Position numbers and translations under genes: made by a program
Shown: positions 45,935-56,258 of the stretch, in pieces
Layout of the letters: every line of letters starts with the position of its first letter
How positions within the stretch are numbered: the first letter of the stretch is position 1
Notes under the pieces: generated by a model
Told to the model about the DNA's origin: nothing
Database searches by the model: none
What the model saw: the letters and a program-made list of their open reading frames with translations, nothing else
From: Rhodospirillales bacterium
GTDB taxonomy: Bacteria; Pseudomonadota; Alphaproteobacteria; BOG-932; Roseiterribacteraceae
DNA: 63,804 bases
Reading direction: 5' to 3'
Assembly (NCBI GenBank): GCA_028291365.1
Contig: JAQGIE010000016.1
Span: 1-63,804, forward strand

Positions 45935-46080
45935 ACTTGTCACCCCGGCGAAGGCCGGGGCCCATGGCTCCGCCGTCCATCCGTTGCAGAAAGGCGCGCT
46001 GCCATTGACGTTTTCGCTTTATCTCCCTCGATCGCACGCTTGGCCTGCAATGGGCCCCGGCCTTCGCCGGGGTGACAAGT
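45935..46080. repeat. 31-bp perfect inverted repeat, each arm itself palindromic
   Basis: acttgtcaccccggcgaaggccggggcccat (45935-45965) and atgggccccggccttcgccggggtgacaagt (46050-46080). Confidence 0.88.
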
Positions 46081-46135
46081 TGGGTTGAAGACGTGTGAAT
46101 CGAGTAGGGCGAAGGCCGGGGGTGGCGATCGGAAG

Positions 46136-46786
46136 TTATTCGCTCGGGAATAGGTGGAAATAGGGCGCCGCTTCTTCGAGCACGCGGGCGAAAGACGGGC
46201 GTGCTTCGAGCCGCGCCAGATAGGCGGCAATGCGAGACTCGGCGGCGCCGAACGGGACCACCTTGTTGCCGTAATACAGCGCCGGCGCAGCCGCGCAATC
46301 GGCGAGGCTGAACGCGTCGCCGGCGGCGAAGTCGCGCGTCGCCAGCTCGCGTTCGAAGATGCGATACGCGTCGGAGATCTGCTGGCGCGCCTGCGCCACG
46401 CCGAGCGGATCGCGCTGGTCGGCCGGACGATTGCGGTCGCCGGTGATCTTCTGCATCGGCAGGTGGATGTGCAGGTCGAGAAACCGGTCCCACAGCCGCG
46501 TGCGCCGGGCGAGCTCGGAATCGGCGGGCGTGAAGTGAACGGCGCCGGCATAGTAGCAATCGAGATAGTCGATGATCGCGCTCGATTCCGGCACCGTCTC
46601 GCCGCGAGCCTGGTCCTGCAGCACCGGGAACTTGCCCATCGGCCAGAGCGCCACGAACGGCGCGCGCGACGCCGGATCGCCGAGATTGACCAGCACCGTC
46701 TTGAATGGCGTGCCGTTCTCGTAAAGCGGGATCAGCACCTTCCAGCAGAAGGACGAGAGCGGGTGATAATGCAGTGTCAGCGACAT
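46136..46786 (-). CDS. glutathione S-transferase family protein
   Basis: MSLTLHYHPLSSFCWKVLIPLYENGTPFKTVLVNLGDPASRAPFVALWPMGKFPVLQD..VPESSAIIDYLD. Confidence 0.92.
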   Translation of the reverse strand: MSLTLHYHPLSSFCWKVLIPLYENGTPFKTVLVNLGDPASRAPFVALWPMGKFPVLQDQARGETVPESSAIIDYLDCYYAGAVHFTPADSELARRTRLWDRFLDLHIHLPMQKITGDRNRPADQRDPLGVAQARQQISDAYRIFERELATRDFAAGDAFSLADCAAAPALYYGNKVVPFGAAESRIAAYLARLEARPSFARVLEEAAPYFHLFPSE

Positions 46787-47179
46787 GGTCAGACCCAATT
46801 CATCGTATGCAGGAACCCACGCATTCGCTGCCGTTGCGGCGAGCATCGAGGCCGCGCAGCGCCGCCGGCAGCAGGAAATTACCTTCCTGACTGCGTAACA
46901 ATCAATGTTGGTGAGAAAATTCGCCGAGCGGGTTCTTTGCGCAAGTTGCTGCGGAGCGCGCCGCCTGTTCCAGCTTGAGAATGGCGGCCGGCCGATCCGA
47001 AACTCTGTTTCGAAAAGCCTGTTTTCGCACTGCAATGCGCAGCGGACGGGTTGCTTGTGGCGAGTGGATGCGGCTCGGCGGCGCGTGCAATGTCATGTCC
47101 GCCGAAAGTTTTGACTCGATTCAAGACCAACGACGGGTTCGGCGAGCGTCGATCGGATCCGCAAGGACAGGAGAGTTTC

Positions 47180-49147
47180 ATGTGGTACCCTCGCTCTGCT
47201 CTGGCCCTCGGTTTCATGCTTGCGGGAAGCGCGTTCGCGCAGGAACCGCCGGCGCAGCCAACGATCACGCAGACGCCGGTGCCGCCGCCGGTCGCAGCTG
47301 ACATTCCGGTCGGCGCGAAATCCGGCGCGCCGCTCACGAAGGAAGATGTCGGCGCCTGGCTCGACGGGTTCGTGCCCTACGCGCTGGGTCGTGGCGACGT
47401 CGCGGGTGCCGTCGTCGTCGTCGTCAAAGACGGCCAGATCCTGTTCGAGAAAGGCTATGGCTACGCCGACGTGGCGTCGAAGAAGCCGGTCGATCCCGCC
47501 AGGACGCTGTTCCGGCCCGGATCGACCTCCAAGCTGTGGACCTGGACCGCGGTCATGCAGCAGGTCGAAGCCGGCAAGCTGGATCTCGATCACGACGTCA
47601 ACGACTATCTCGATTTCAAGATCCCGCCGTTCGAGGGCAAGCCGCTCACGCTGCGCAACATCCTGACGCATACGAGCGGTTTTGAAGAATCGGTGCGCGG
47701 CCTGATTCTGGGCGACCCTGCGCCGCTGCCGCCGTTGGGCGAGTACGTGAAGCGTTGGGTTCCCCAACGGATCTTCGCGCCGGGCACGACGCCGGCATAT
47801 TCGAACTATGCGACCGCGCTTGCGGGCTACATCGTCGAGCGCGTCTCCGGGCAGAGCTTCGACGACTATCTCGACGCGCATCTGTTCGCGCCGCTCGGCA
47901 TGAAGAATTCGACCTTCCGCCAACCGCTGCCGGCCGAGATGAAGCCGTTCATGTCGAGCGGCTACCTCCAGGGTTCAGGTCCGGCGCAGCCGTTCGAAAT
48001 CGTCATGGGAGCGCCCGCGGGCGCGCTCAGCACGACGGGCGAGGACATGGCCAAATTCATGATCGCCAATCTTGCCGGCGGCCGCGGGCTGCTGAAGCCT
48101 GAAACGGCGACGACGATGTTCGGCACGACGCTGGGCATCATGCCGGCGGTGAACCGGATGGCGCTGGGCTATTTCGAGTCCAATCACAACGGCCACGAAA
48201 TCATCGGCCACGGTGGCGACACGGTTAATTTCCATAGTTTCATGTGGCTGTTCATCCACGACAATGTCGGCCTGTTCATCTCGATGAACAGCGCCGGTGC
48301 GGCCGGCGCTTCGGGCGCGATCCGCGGCGCGCTGATCGAACAATTTGCCGATCGCTATTTCCCGTCGCCCGACAAGAAGCCCGCGCCGATCGATTCCGCC
48401 GTCTCGGCGCAACACGCGAAGATGATGGCCGGCACCTACATCACCAGCCGGCGGTCGGACTCGACCTTTCGCCGCGCCAACGAGTTCTTCGGTCAATCGG
48501 CCGTCCGCACCGACGCCAAGGGCCGCCTGATCACCAGCACGCGCACGCTCGGTGGCGCACCGGTGCATTGGGATGAGATTGCGCCCTTCGTCTGGAAGAG
48601 TGCGTCCAGTGACGAGCGGTTGGGCGCGAAGGTCGTCGACGGCGAAGTCGTGATGTGGGGCGTCGATACGTCGTCGCCCTTCACGGTCAATCTTCCGGTG
48701 CCGTGGTATCGCATCTCCGCCTGGCTGCGTCCGGTGACCGAGATCGGCGTGGCCGCGCTGGCGCTGACGGCGCTGTTCTGGCCGATCGCAGCCGCGGTGC
48801 GCCGTCGCTACAACGCGCCGCAGGAACTGACGGGGGTTGAACTCAAGACCGGTCGTGCGCTCAGCGCCCTCTCGGCGCTGGTCGTGCTGACCTTGCTCGG
48901 CTGGGCGCTCACCTTGCCCGGTCTTGGGATCGCGGGTCTGGGCTGGCAGATCTGGCTGCTGGAGATCGCGACCTTCCTTACCGTGCCGCTGCTGTTCGGC
49001 ATCGCGGTCTGGAATCTCTATCTCGTCTGGACTCGTCCGCGCAGCATGTTGGCGCGGGGATGGAGCGTGGTCCTGGTCCTGTCCGCGGTCTTCGTCGTGT
49101 GGACCGCGGCCGTCTTCAACCTGTTCCATCTCGGCACGACGTTCTGA
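47180..49147 (+). CDS. serine hydrolase of beta-lactamase class C family with C-terminal transmembrane segments
   Basis: Signal peptide; FRPGSTSKLWTW (SxxK); AYSNYATALAGYIVERVSG (YxN); ILTHTSGFEES; hydrophobic C-terminal segments. Confidence 0.92.
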   Translation: MWYPRSALALGFMLAGSAFAQEPPAQPTITQTPVPPPVAADIPVGAKSGAPLTKEDVGAWLDGFVPYALGRGDVAGAVVVVVKDGQILFEKGYGYADVASKKPVDPARTLFRPGSTSKLWTWTAVMQQVEAGKLDLDHDVNDYLDFKIPPFEGKPLTLRNILTHTSGFEESVRGLILGDPAPLPPLGEYVKRWVPQRIFAPGTTPAYSNYATALAGYIVERVSGQSFDDYLDAHLFAPLGMKNSTFRQPLPAEMKPFMSSGYLQGSGPAQPFEIVMGAPAGALSTTGEDMAKFMIANLAGGRGLLKPETATTMFGTTLGIMPAVNRMALGYFESNHNGHEIIGHGGDTVNFHSFMWLFIHDNVGLFISMNSAGAAGASGAIRGALIEQFADRYFPSPDKKPAPIDSAVSAQHAKMMAGTYITSRRSDSTFRRANEFFGQSAVRTDAKGRLITSTRTLGGAPVHWDEIAPFVWKSASSDERLGAKVVDGEVVMWGVDTSSPFTVNLPVPWYRISAWLRPVTEIGVAALALTALFWPIAAAVRRRYNAPQELTGVELKTGRALSALSALVVLTLLGWALTLPGLGIAGLGWQIWLLEIATFLTVPLLFGIAVWNLYLVWTRPRSMLARGWSVVLVLSAVFVVWTAAVFNLFHLGTTF

Positions 49148-49156
49148 CGATGCCGG

Positions 49157-49193
49157 CGGGCGCTGCGCGTCCAAACGCGCGGCGCCCGTCTTT
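49157..49193 (+). terminator. possible attenuator/terminator between hydrolase and GGT genes
   Basis: 13-bp stem cgggcgctgcgcg/cgcgcggcgcccg followed by tcttt. Confidence 0.5.
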
Positions 49194-49223
49194 GCGCAGA
49201 GACGCGTGAAAGGAAGAGACATA

Positions 49224-51047
49224 GTGCGCCAGTTCGTTGCGATGTTGTTGGTCGTCGGCGTGGCCGCCGGATTCAGCCAACGGAGCGGCGCGCAGACGCC
49301 GCCGCTTCTGTCCAGTTGCGACGGCGCCGACCGCGCGCCGGCCTGTGACGCGTTGCGCGGGGACAGGGCGGAAGGATGGACGGCGCAGTCGCGCGCCGAG
49401 GTGATGGCGCAGCATGGCATGGTCGTCACCAGCCAGCCGCTCGCAGCCCAGGCTGGTCTCGACATGTTGAAGCGCGGCGGCAACGCGATCGACGCGGCCG
49501 TATCGGCCGCTGCGGTGCTGGGCGTGGTCGAGCCGATGAATGTCGGAATCGGCGGCGACCTTTTTGCCATCGTCTACATCGCGAAAGAGCACCGGCTTTA
49601 CGCCTTGAACGCGAGTGGAACGGCGGTCACCGGCGCAACGCCCGAACGTCTTGCCGCGCTCGGCTATAAGCTGGCGCCTGCGAGCCTCACCGGCGGAATG
49701 CCGATCCACGGCGTGACGACGGTGACGACTCCCGGAACCGTATGGGGATGGGGCGCGCTTGAATCGCGGTTCGGAAAACTCGGTTTCGGCAAAGCGCTGC
49801 AAGCGGCGATCGACTACGCCGACGGTGGCTTCCCGCTGTCGCAACGGATCGCGCATGATTGGCGGCTGCCCAAGGCGCTGCCGCTGACCCACTGCTGCAC
49901 CGAGTTCGATCCGGACTCGGTGGTGACCTGGTACGTCAACGGCAAGCCGCCGGCGGTCGGGCAGGTATTCCGGAACGCGGACCTCGCCCGCACGCTCAAG
50001 AAGCTGCAGCGCGGCGGTGCGCAGGCCTTCTATCGCGGCGAAATCGCTGCCGCGATCGTCAAGAAGTCATCTTCGCTGGGCGGCAGCATGACGCGCGAAG
50101 ACCTGGCCGGATTTCGCGGCGAGTGGACCGAGCCCGCACGCTCGACCTATCACGGCTACGACATCTACGAATTGCCGCCGCCGTCGCAGGCCTGGGCGAC
50201 GCTTGAGCTGCTGAACATTCTCGAAGCCTGCGTTCCGTCGTGGTCGCCCGGGCGTTCGCTCGCTGATCTCGGCCCGCAAAATCCGACCTACTGGCATTTG
50301 CTGATCGAAGCCAAGAAGCTCGCTTTCGCGGACCTGATGGCGGTCAACGCCGATCCGAATTTCGCCAGGGTGCCGTGGCAGGAGCTGGTTTCGAAGGATC
50401 ATGCGCGGTCGTTATGCGGCCGTGTCGATCCCAATCGGTCGTCTGCGACGGCAACGCCCGAACCCAAAGGCGCCGGAGATACGGTCGTGCTTTCGACCGC
50501 GGACGCGGACGGAAACGTGGTCGCGCTGGTGAGCAGCAATGCGAGCGAGTTCGGTTCGGGGATCACCGTGCCCGGCTATGGCTTCGTCCTGCATAATCGC
50601 GGCGTCCTGTTCTCGCTCGACCCGCAATCGCCCAACGTGATCGCGCCCGGAAAGCGGCCGTTCAACACGCTTTCGGCGGGCTTCGTGATGAAAGGCGACC
50701 AGCCTCTGCTGTCGTTGCTGCTGATGGGCGGCGACATGCAGGCGCAAGGCCACGCGCAGATTCTGGTCAATCTGTTCGACCTCGGCGCCAATCTGCAGAT
50801 GGCAAGCGACATGGCGCGCTTCCGGCACACGCAGGCCTCGAACAAGCTCACCTTGGAACAGCCGCTGCTCGACCGCGTCGGCAAGGACCTCGCGGCGATG
50901 GGGCATCAGCTGACGCCAGCCGACAGCCGGGGCATGGGCGGCTTTCAGGGAATCTGGATCCAGCCAGGCGACAAGGATGCACGATCGTCGGTGGTCTATC
51001 GCGCCGGCTCCGATCATCGAAAGGATGGTCAGGCAGTCGGTTGGTAG
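49224..51047 (+). CDS. gamma-glutamyltransferase family Ntn-hydrolase, secreted
   Basis: MVVTSQPLAAQAGLDMLKRGGNAIDAAVSAAAVLGVVEPMNVGIGGDLFAIVY; GDTVVLSTADADGNVVALVSSN (Thr nucleophile region); signal peptide after GTG start. Confidence 0.9.
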   Translation: MRQFVAMLLVVGVAAGFSQRSGAQTPPLLSSCDGADRAPACDALRGDRAEGWTAQSRAEVMAQHGMVVTSQPLAAQAGLDMLKRGGNAIDAAVSAAAVLGVVEPMNVGIGGDLFAIVYIAKEHRLYALNASGTAVTGATPERLAALGYKLAPASLTGGMPIHGVTTVTTPGTVWGWGALESRFGKLGFGKALQAAIDYADGGFPLSQRIAHDWRLPKALPLTHCCTEFDPDSVVTWYVNGKPPAVGQVFRNADLARTLKKLQRGGAQAFYRGEIAAAIVKKSSSLGGSMTREDLAGFRGEWTEPARSTYHGYDIYELPPPSQAWATLELLNILEACVPSWSPGRSLADLGPQNPTYWHLLIEAKKLAFADLMAVNADPNFARVPWQELVSKDHARSLCGRVDPNRSSATATPEPKGAGDTVVLSTADADGNVVALVSSNASEFGSGITVPGYGFVLHNRGVLFSLDPQSPNVIAPGKRPFNTLSAGFVMKGDQPLLSLLLMGGDMQAQGHAQILVNLFDLGANLQMASDMARFRHTQASNKLTLEQPLLDRVGKDLAAMGHQLTPADSRGMGGFQGIWIQPGDKDARSSVVYRAGSDHRKDGQAVGW

Positions 51048-51062
51048 CGATCGCTGTGCCGA

Positions 51063-53006
51063 TCAGCGCGTCGTCGTCACGATCGGCAGTTCAATCGAGC
51101 TTGCCGCCGCGCCGCTGTGATAGATGCGCTGCGTCGCGACTTTGTAGTCGGTCGCCTTGGCCAGGAAGATGTTCGGCACAAAGCTCTGCGGATTGCGGTC
51201 ATAGACCGGGAACCAGCTCGACTGGATCTGCACCATCACCCGGTGGCCGGGCAGGAAGACGTGGTTCACGGTCGGCAGCGCGAAGCGATAACGCTGCGCC
51301 TGGTCGGCCGGAATCGCCGACGGATGTTCCAGGCTTTCGCGATAGCGGCCGCGGAAAATGTCGGCTGCGACCATCAGCTGATAGCCGCCCAGCTCGGCCT
51401 GCGACGGCACTTCTTCCGGGTAGACGTCGATCAGCTTCACGACCCAGTCGGAATCCGTGCCGGTGGTGGCGGCGAATAGATTGACCATCGGGGCGCCGCC
51501 GAGACGCATCGGCTCGGTGAGCACGTCGGACACGTAGCTCAGCACGTCGGGGCGATCGGCAACGAAGCGCTGGTCCCGGACCAGCCAGCGGCGCCATGCA
51601 TCGGCATCGCCCAGGCGCACCGGACGCGGCCAGTTTGGCACCGGCTTGTTCGGATCCGAGATGTAATCGTCGTGCGCATTCGCGCCCGCATTGGCGTCGG
51701 CGGCCGGCGCTGCGAAGCCGAGCTTGAAGCCGGCCTGGAGATAGATCGGCTTCGACGTCGAGGCGCAGCCTTTCTCGCAGGAAAGCGGCCAGCTTTTGTA
51801 GCGCGTCCAATGATTGGTGCCGGTCTCGTAGGCGGTGACCGGCGAAATGTTCGACTTGGGCGCGCCGTCTTTCAGATACTGGTCGAGGAACGGCTTCAGG
51901 ATGTCACGGCGGAATTGCAGCGCCGTGTCGGTGTCGAACTTGATGACACCGAGCTTGTCGCCGTCGCCCCGGGCGCCGCTGTGACGCCACGGCCCCAGCA
52001 CCAGGAAATTCTTGTCGTTCGCACCGTCCTTGGGCTCGGTCGCGGCATAGGCGGCGATGCCGCCATAGATGTCTTCCTGGTCCCAGATGCTGGTGACCCA
52101 CATCGTCGGCACCGCGAGCGGCTGCTTGGCGAGGATCTTGTCGAGCGCCTGGTCCTGCCAGAACGAGTCGTAGGCGGGATGCTCGAGGATCTTGCGCCAG
52201 AAGGGGAATTGGTCGAGCCCGGCGCGCTTCGCGTAGTCGCCCGCCGAACCGGCGGCGCGATAGCCTTCGTAATCGTCGTAGCCCAGATGCGGCATGTGCT
52301 CGCTCGTGCGGCGAGCGCTGGTCTGGGAATAGATGTAGTCGAAATTCGGCTGGCGGAAGGCGCCGTTGTGAAACCAGTCGTCGCCGATCCAGCCGTCGAT
52401 CATCGGACACATCGGGACCGCGACTTTGAGCGCCGGGTGCGGATTGATCATCGCCATCACGACGGTGAACCCGTCATAGGACGAGCCGATCATGCCGACC
52501 TTGCCGTTGCTCTCCGGCACGTTCGTCACCAGCCAGTCGATCGTGTCGTAGGCGTCGGTCGAATGATCGACCTTGGTTGGATTCAGCGGGCCGACCAGCG
52601 GCCGCGTCATCACATATTCGCCTTCGGATCCTTCCTTGCCGCGGACGTCCTGGTAAATGCGGATATAGCCGTCGGCGGTGAAAGGCTCGTCGTCGAGCGG
52701 CAGTCGCGACAGCCGGTTGAAGCTGGCATTGCGGTCGAAACGGTGGCCCGCATTGTAAGGCGTGCGCTCCAACAGCATCGGCGCGCCCTTGGCGCCCTTG
52801 GGAAGCACGATGACCGTGCGCAGCTTCACCCCGTCGCGCATCGGAATCATCACGTCGCGTTTGACGTAGTCCGCTCCTTCGGTCGTCGCGTCGAACTTGT
52901 CGGGAATGTCGGGTGCGTAGACCGGCGTCTGCGCTGCGGCAGAAATCGCAAGGGCAGACCCCAACAGGAAAAGCGACAGGATCGGTGCTACGAAACGGAT
53001 CATCAT
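51063..53006 (-). CDS. CocE/NonD hydrolase, alpha-amino-acid ester hydrolase-like, secreted
   Basis: Signal peptide; GMIGSSYDGFTVVMAMINPHPALKVAVPMCPMIDGWIGDDWFHNGAFRQPNFDYIYSQ; VMVQIQSSWFPVYDRNPQSFVPNIF. Confidence 0.88.
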   Translation of the reverse strand: MMIRFVAPILSLFLLGSALAISAAAQTPVYAPDIPDKFDATTEGADYVKRDVMIPMRDGVKLRTVIVLPKGAKGAPMLLERTPYNAGHRFDRNASFNRLSRLPLDDEPFTADGYIRIYQDVRGKEGSEGEYVMTRPLVGPLNPTKVDHSTDAYDTIDWLVTNVPESNGKVGMIGSSYDGFTVVMAMINPHPALKVAVPMCPMIDGWIGDDWFHNGAFRQPNFDYIYSQTSARRTSEHMPHLGYDDYEGYRAAGSAGDYAKRAGLDQFPFWRKILEHPAYDSFWQDQALDKILAKQPLAVPTMWVTSIWDQEDIYGGIAAYAATEPKDGANDKNFLVLGPWRHSGARGDGDKLGVIKFDTDTALQFRRDILKPFLDQYLKDGAPKSNISPVTAYETGTNHWTRYKSWPLSCEKGCASTSKPIYLQAGFKLGFAAPAADANAGANAHDDYISDPNKPVPNWPRPVRLGDADAWRRWLVRDQRFVADRPDVLSYVSDVLTEPMRLGGAPMVNLFAATTGTDSDWVVKLIDVYPEEVPSQAELGGYQLMVAADIFRGRYRESLEHPSAIPADQAQRYRFALPTVNHVFLPGHRVMVQIQSSWFPVYDRNPQSFVPNIFLAKATDYKVATQRIYHSGAAASSIELPIVTTTR

Positions 53007-53247
53007 GGTCCCTCGAAGGCCTGGGCGGCGGCGAGTATCGGTGGGCGACAAGATTCGGGCAACGCTTCCGGACCGCGACATCATCGGGCACGCCAGGCGA
53101 CCGAACAGGGCTTGCTGCCGCGGCGTGACGACGAGCAGCCGCCGCGCATGGCGCCGACCTGTTACGCAATGTGTCCGTGGCTGGCCTCCACCCTGGCGCG
53201 CTTCGCCGCCATGCCGCGCGCTCCGGCGAAATGCGCGGGTTTACGGG

Positions 53248-53271
53248 TCCCCGGATCAAGTCCGGATCCTT
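53248..53271. repeat. REP-like palindrome
   Basis: tccccggatcaagtccggatcct. Confidence 0.45.
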
Positions 53272-53328
53272 GACGTCTAAAAATTCTCGCCGATAAATGG
53301 CGCTGCGGCGTTGCAGAGAGATTGTCCC

Positions 53329-53874
53329 ATGGCAGAGCGGGCGGATCCGAGTCAGGTCCCGGCGGACTACGAGACCGATGCGGGCGATCGGCATGACCAG
53401 CTGCGTCTCTGGCTGCGTCTGCTCTCCTGCACCTTTCTCGTCGAGAACGAGATCCGCACGCGCCTGGCGCAATCCTTTGACACGACCTTGCCGCGCTTCG
53501 ACCTGATGGCGCAGCTCGATCGCGTACCCGAAGGGCTGACGATGAGTGCGCTCAGCGCGCGGCTGATGGTGTCGAACGGCAATACGACCGGCATCGTCGA
53601 GCGGCTGGTCGCCGAAGGGCTGGTGCGGCGCACCGTTTCGGACACCGATCGGCGCAGCACGTCCGTGTCGCTCACCGCCAAAGGCCGGGCCGCGTTCAAG
53701 ACCATGGCGGCGCAGCACGAAGCCTGGATCCGCGAATTGTTCGGCGAACTCGAGCCGGCCCAGACCAAGCGGCTGCTGAGCTTGCTCGGCGCTGCCAAGG
53801 AGGCGGTTCGCACCTCGCTCGCGACGCCACGTCCAGCCGCCGCCCCGCGCCGCCGCAAGCGCGCCAAAGCCTGA
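53329..53874 (+). CDS. MarR family transcriptional regulator
   Basis: LPRFDLMAQLDRVPEGLTMSALSARLMVSNGNTTGIVERLVAEGLVRRTVSDTDRRSTSVSLTAKGRAAF. Confidence 0.94.
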   Translation: MAERADPSQVPADYETDAGDRHDQLRLWLRLLSCTFLVENEIRTRLAQSFDTTLPRFDLMAQLDRVPEGLTMSALSARLMVSNGNTTGIVERLVAEGLVRRTVSDTDRRSTSVSLTAKGRAAFKTMAAQHEAWIRELFGELEPAQTKRLLSLLGAAKEAVRTSLATPRPAAAPRRRKRAKA

Positions 53875-53957
53875 TTTCGTGCCCCTGAATCTCGCGCTGG
53901 ACGGTCGCGTCAAAAAGGTTTAGACCTAAACTATCAACCGATGGGAGAGGGACGGGC

Positions 53958-56258
53958 ATGCGGGTCGTGTGCGTCGGCGGCGGGCCGGCCGGTCTCTATC
54001 TCGCCATTGCGCTCAAGCGGCGCGATTCCGCCCACCACGTCACGGTGATCGAGCGCAATCGGCCGTTCGATACGTTCGGCTGGGGCGTCGTCTTCTCCGA
54101 CCAGACGATGGAAAACCTGCGCGCGGTGGATCCCAAGAGCGCCGATGCCATCTTCGACAGCCTCGCCCATTGGGACGATATCGACGTGCATGTGCACGGG
54201 CAGACGATCCGTTCGGGCGGTCACGGTTTTTGCGGCATCGGCCGCAAGCGCCTGCTCAACATCCTGCAGGAACGCGCGCAGGAACTCGGCGTCGATCTGA
54301 AATTCGAAACCGAAGCCGATCCCGACCAGGTGCTCGCCACCTACGACGCCGACCTGATCGTCGCCTGCGACGGCGTCAACAGCAGGATGCGCGCGCGCTG
54401 GGAAGGCGTGTTCAAGCCGCGCATCGAGCTTCGCCGCAACAAATTCGTCTGGCTCGGCACGCACAAAACGTTCGACGCCTTCACCTTCGGCTTCGAACAG
54501 ACCGAACATGGCTGGATCTGGTTCCACGCCTATAAGTTCGACGGCGACACCTCGACGTTCATCGTCGAATGCGACGAGCCGACCTGGCGCGGCCTCGGCT
54601 TCGACCAGCTCAGCCAGGACGACAGTATCGCGCTGTGCGAGCGCATCTTCGCGCGCTATCTCGACGGCAATTCGCTGATGAGCAATGCGCGCCATCTGCG
54701 CGGCTCGGCCTGGCTCAACTTTCCGCACGTCACCTGCGAGCGCTGGTACCACGACAAGATCGTGCTGATGGGCGACGCGGCACACACGGCGCATTTCTCG
54801 GTCGGGTCGGGCACCAAGCTGGCGCTCGAAGACGCCATGGCGCTGGCCGAACGGCTGCACGACAAGCCGACCTTGCAGCAGGCACTGGAATCGTACCAGG
54901 CCGAACGCTCGCTCGACGTGGTCAAGCTGCAGAACGCGGCGCGCAACTCGACCGAATGGTTCGAGCATCTGCCGCGCTACCTCGCCTTCGAGCCGATGCA
55001 GTTCGCCTATTCGCTGCTGACCCGCAGCCAGCGCGTCAGCCACGACAATCTGCGCGTGCGCGACAAGGCATGGCTCGACGGGCTGGAGACGTGGTTCGCA
55101 CGGCGCGCCAGCGCCCAACTGAAGTCCGGAGCGGGCGCCAACGTGAATCGGCCGGTGCCGCCGATGTTCACGCCGTTCAAGCTGCGCGGGCTGGAGCTGC
55201 CCAACCGCATCGTCGTTTCGCCGATGTCGATGTACAGCGCGAAGGACGGCGTGCCCGGCGATTTCCACCTCGTCCATTACGGTTCGCGCGCGCAGGGCGG
55301 GGCGGGGCTGGTGGTCACCGAGATGACCGACGTGTCGGAACAAGGCCGCATCACGCCGGGCTGCGCCGGCCTCTATGACGACGCGCAGGAGCGCGCCTGG
55401 AAACGCATCGTCGATTTCGTGCACGGCGAGACCGGCGCCAAATTCTGTCTCCAGCTCGGCCATGCCGGACCCAAAGGTTCGACCCAGCTCGGCTGGGACG
55501 AGATGGACGCGCCGCTGCCGGACGGAAACTGGCCGTTGCTGGCGCCATCGGCGGTTCCCTGGTCGCCGCGCAACCAGGTGCCGCGCGCAATGACCCGCGC
55601 CGACATGGACACGGTGCGCGACCAGTATGTCGCCGCTTGCGCGCGCGCGGTCCGTTGCGGGTTCGACATGATCGAGCTGCATTTCGCCCACGGCTATCTG
55701 ATGTCGGCCTTCCTGACGCCGGTCAGCAACCGGCGCAGCGACGAATATGGTGGCCCGGTCGAGAACCGGCTGCGCTTTCCGCTGGAAGTCTTTCGCGCCG
55801 TGCGCGCGGCGTGGCCTGCGGACCGGCCGCTGTCGGTGCGACTGTCGGCGACCGACTGGTGCGAGGAGGGCAATGACGAGGACGACATGCTCGTCATCGC
55901 CGCCGCGTTTCGCGATGCCGGTGCCGATATTATTGACGTGTCGGCGGGGCAGACCACGGTCGACGCCAAGCCGGTCTATGGCCGGATGTTCCAGACGCCC
56001 TTCTCGGACCTGATCCGCAACGAGGCGCGCGTGCCGACCATGGCGGTGGGCAACATTTACGAGATCGATCACGTCAACAGCATCATCGCGGCGGGCCGCG
56101 CCGATCTGTGCTGCCTGGCGCGGCCGCATCTGTCGGATCCGTACTGGACGCTGCGCGCGGCGGCGAGCCAAGGCTATGACGACGTCGATTGGCCCAAGCC
56201 GTATCTGTCGGGCCGCGACCAGCTGAAGCGAACCATCGTGCGAGCGACCAATGGCTGA
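53958..56258 (+). CDS. bifunctional FAD monooxygenase / OYE-type reductase (2-aminobenzoyl-CoA monooxygenase/reductase-like; salicylyl-CoA 5-hydroxylase-like)
   Basis: N-terminal [42 protein letters not shown]-terminal [49 protein letters not shown]. Confidence 0.92.
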   Translation: MRVVCVGGGPAGLYLAIALKRRDSAHHVTVIERNRPFDTFGWGVVFSDQTMENLRAVDPKSADAIFDSLAHWDDIDVHVHGQTIRSGGHGFCGIGRKRLLNILQERAQELGVDLKFETEADPDQVLATYDADLIVACDGVNSRMRARWEGVFKPRIELRRNKFVWLGTHKTFDAFTFGFEQTEHGWIWFHAYKFDGDTSTFIVECDEPTWRGLGFDQLSQDDSIALCERIFARYLDGNSLMSNARHLRGSAWLNFPHVTCERWYHDKIVLMGDAAHTAHFSVGSGTKLALEDAMALAERLHDKPTLQQALESYQAERSLDVVKLQNAARNSTEWFEHLPRYLAFEPMQFAYSLLTRSQRVSHDNLRVRDKAWLDGLETWFARRASAQLKSGAGANVNRPVPPMFTPFKLRGLELPNRIVVSPMSMYSAKDGVPGDFHLVHYGSRAQGGAGLVVTEMTDVSEQGRITPGCAGLYDDAQERAWKRIVDFVHGETGAKFCLQLGHAGPKGSTQLGWDEMDAPLPDGNWPLLAPSAVPWSPRNQVPRAMTRADMDTVRDQYVAACARAVRCGFDMIELHFAHGYLMSAFLTPVSNRRSDEYGGPVENRLRFPLEVFRAVRAAWPADRPLSVRLSATDWCEEGNDEDDMLVIAAAFRDAGADIIDVSAGQTTVDAKPVYGRMFQTPFSDLIRNEARVPTMAVGNIYEIDHVNSIIAAGRADLCCLARPHLSDPYWTLRAAASQGYDDVDWPKPYLSGRDQLKRTIVRATNG

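Noticed and set aside
53934-56171. 745-aa antisense ORF opposite the monooxygenase/OYE fusion
   Set aside because: High-GC shadow ORF; Arg/Ala/His-rich, no domain motifs, sense strand encodes a clear enzyme
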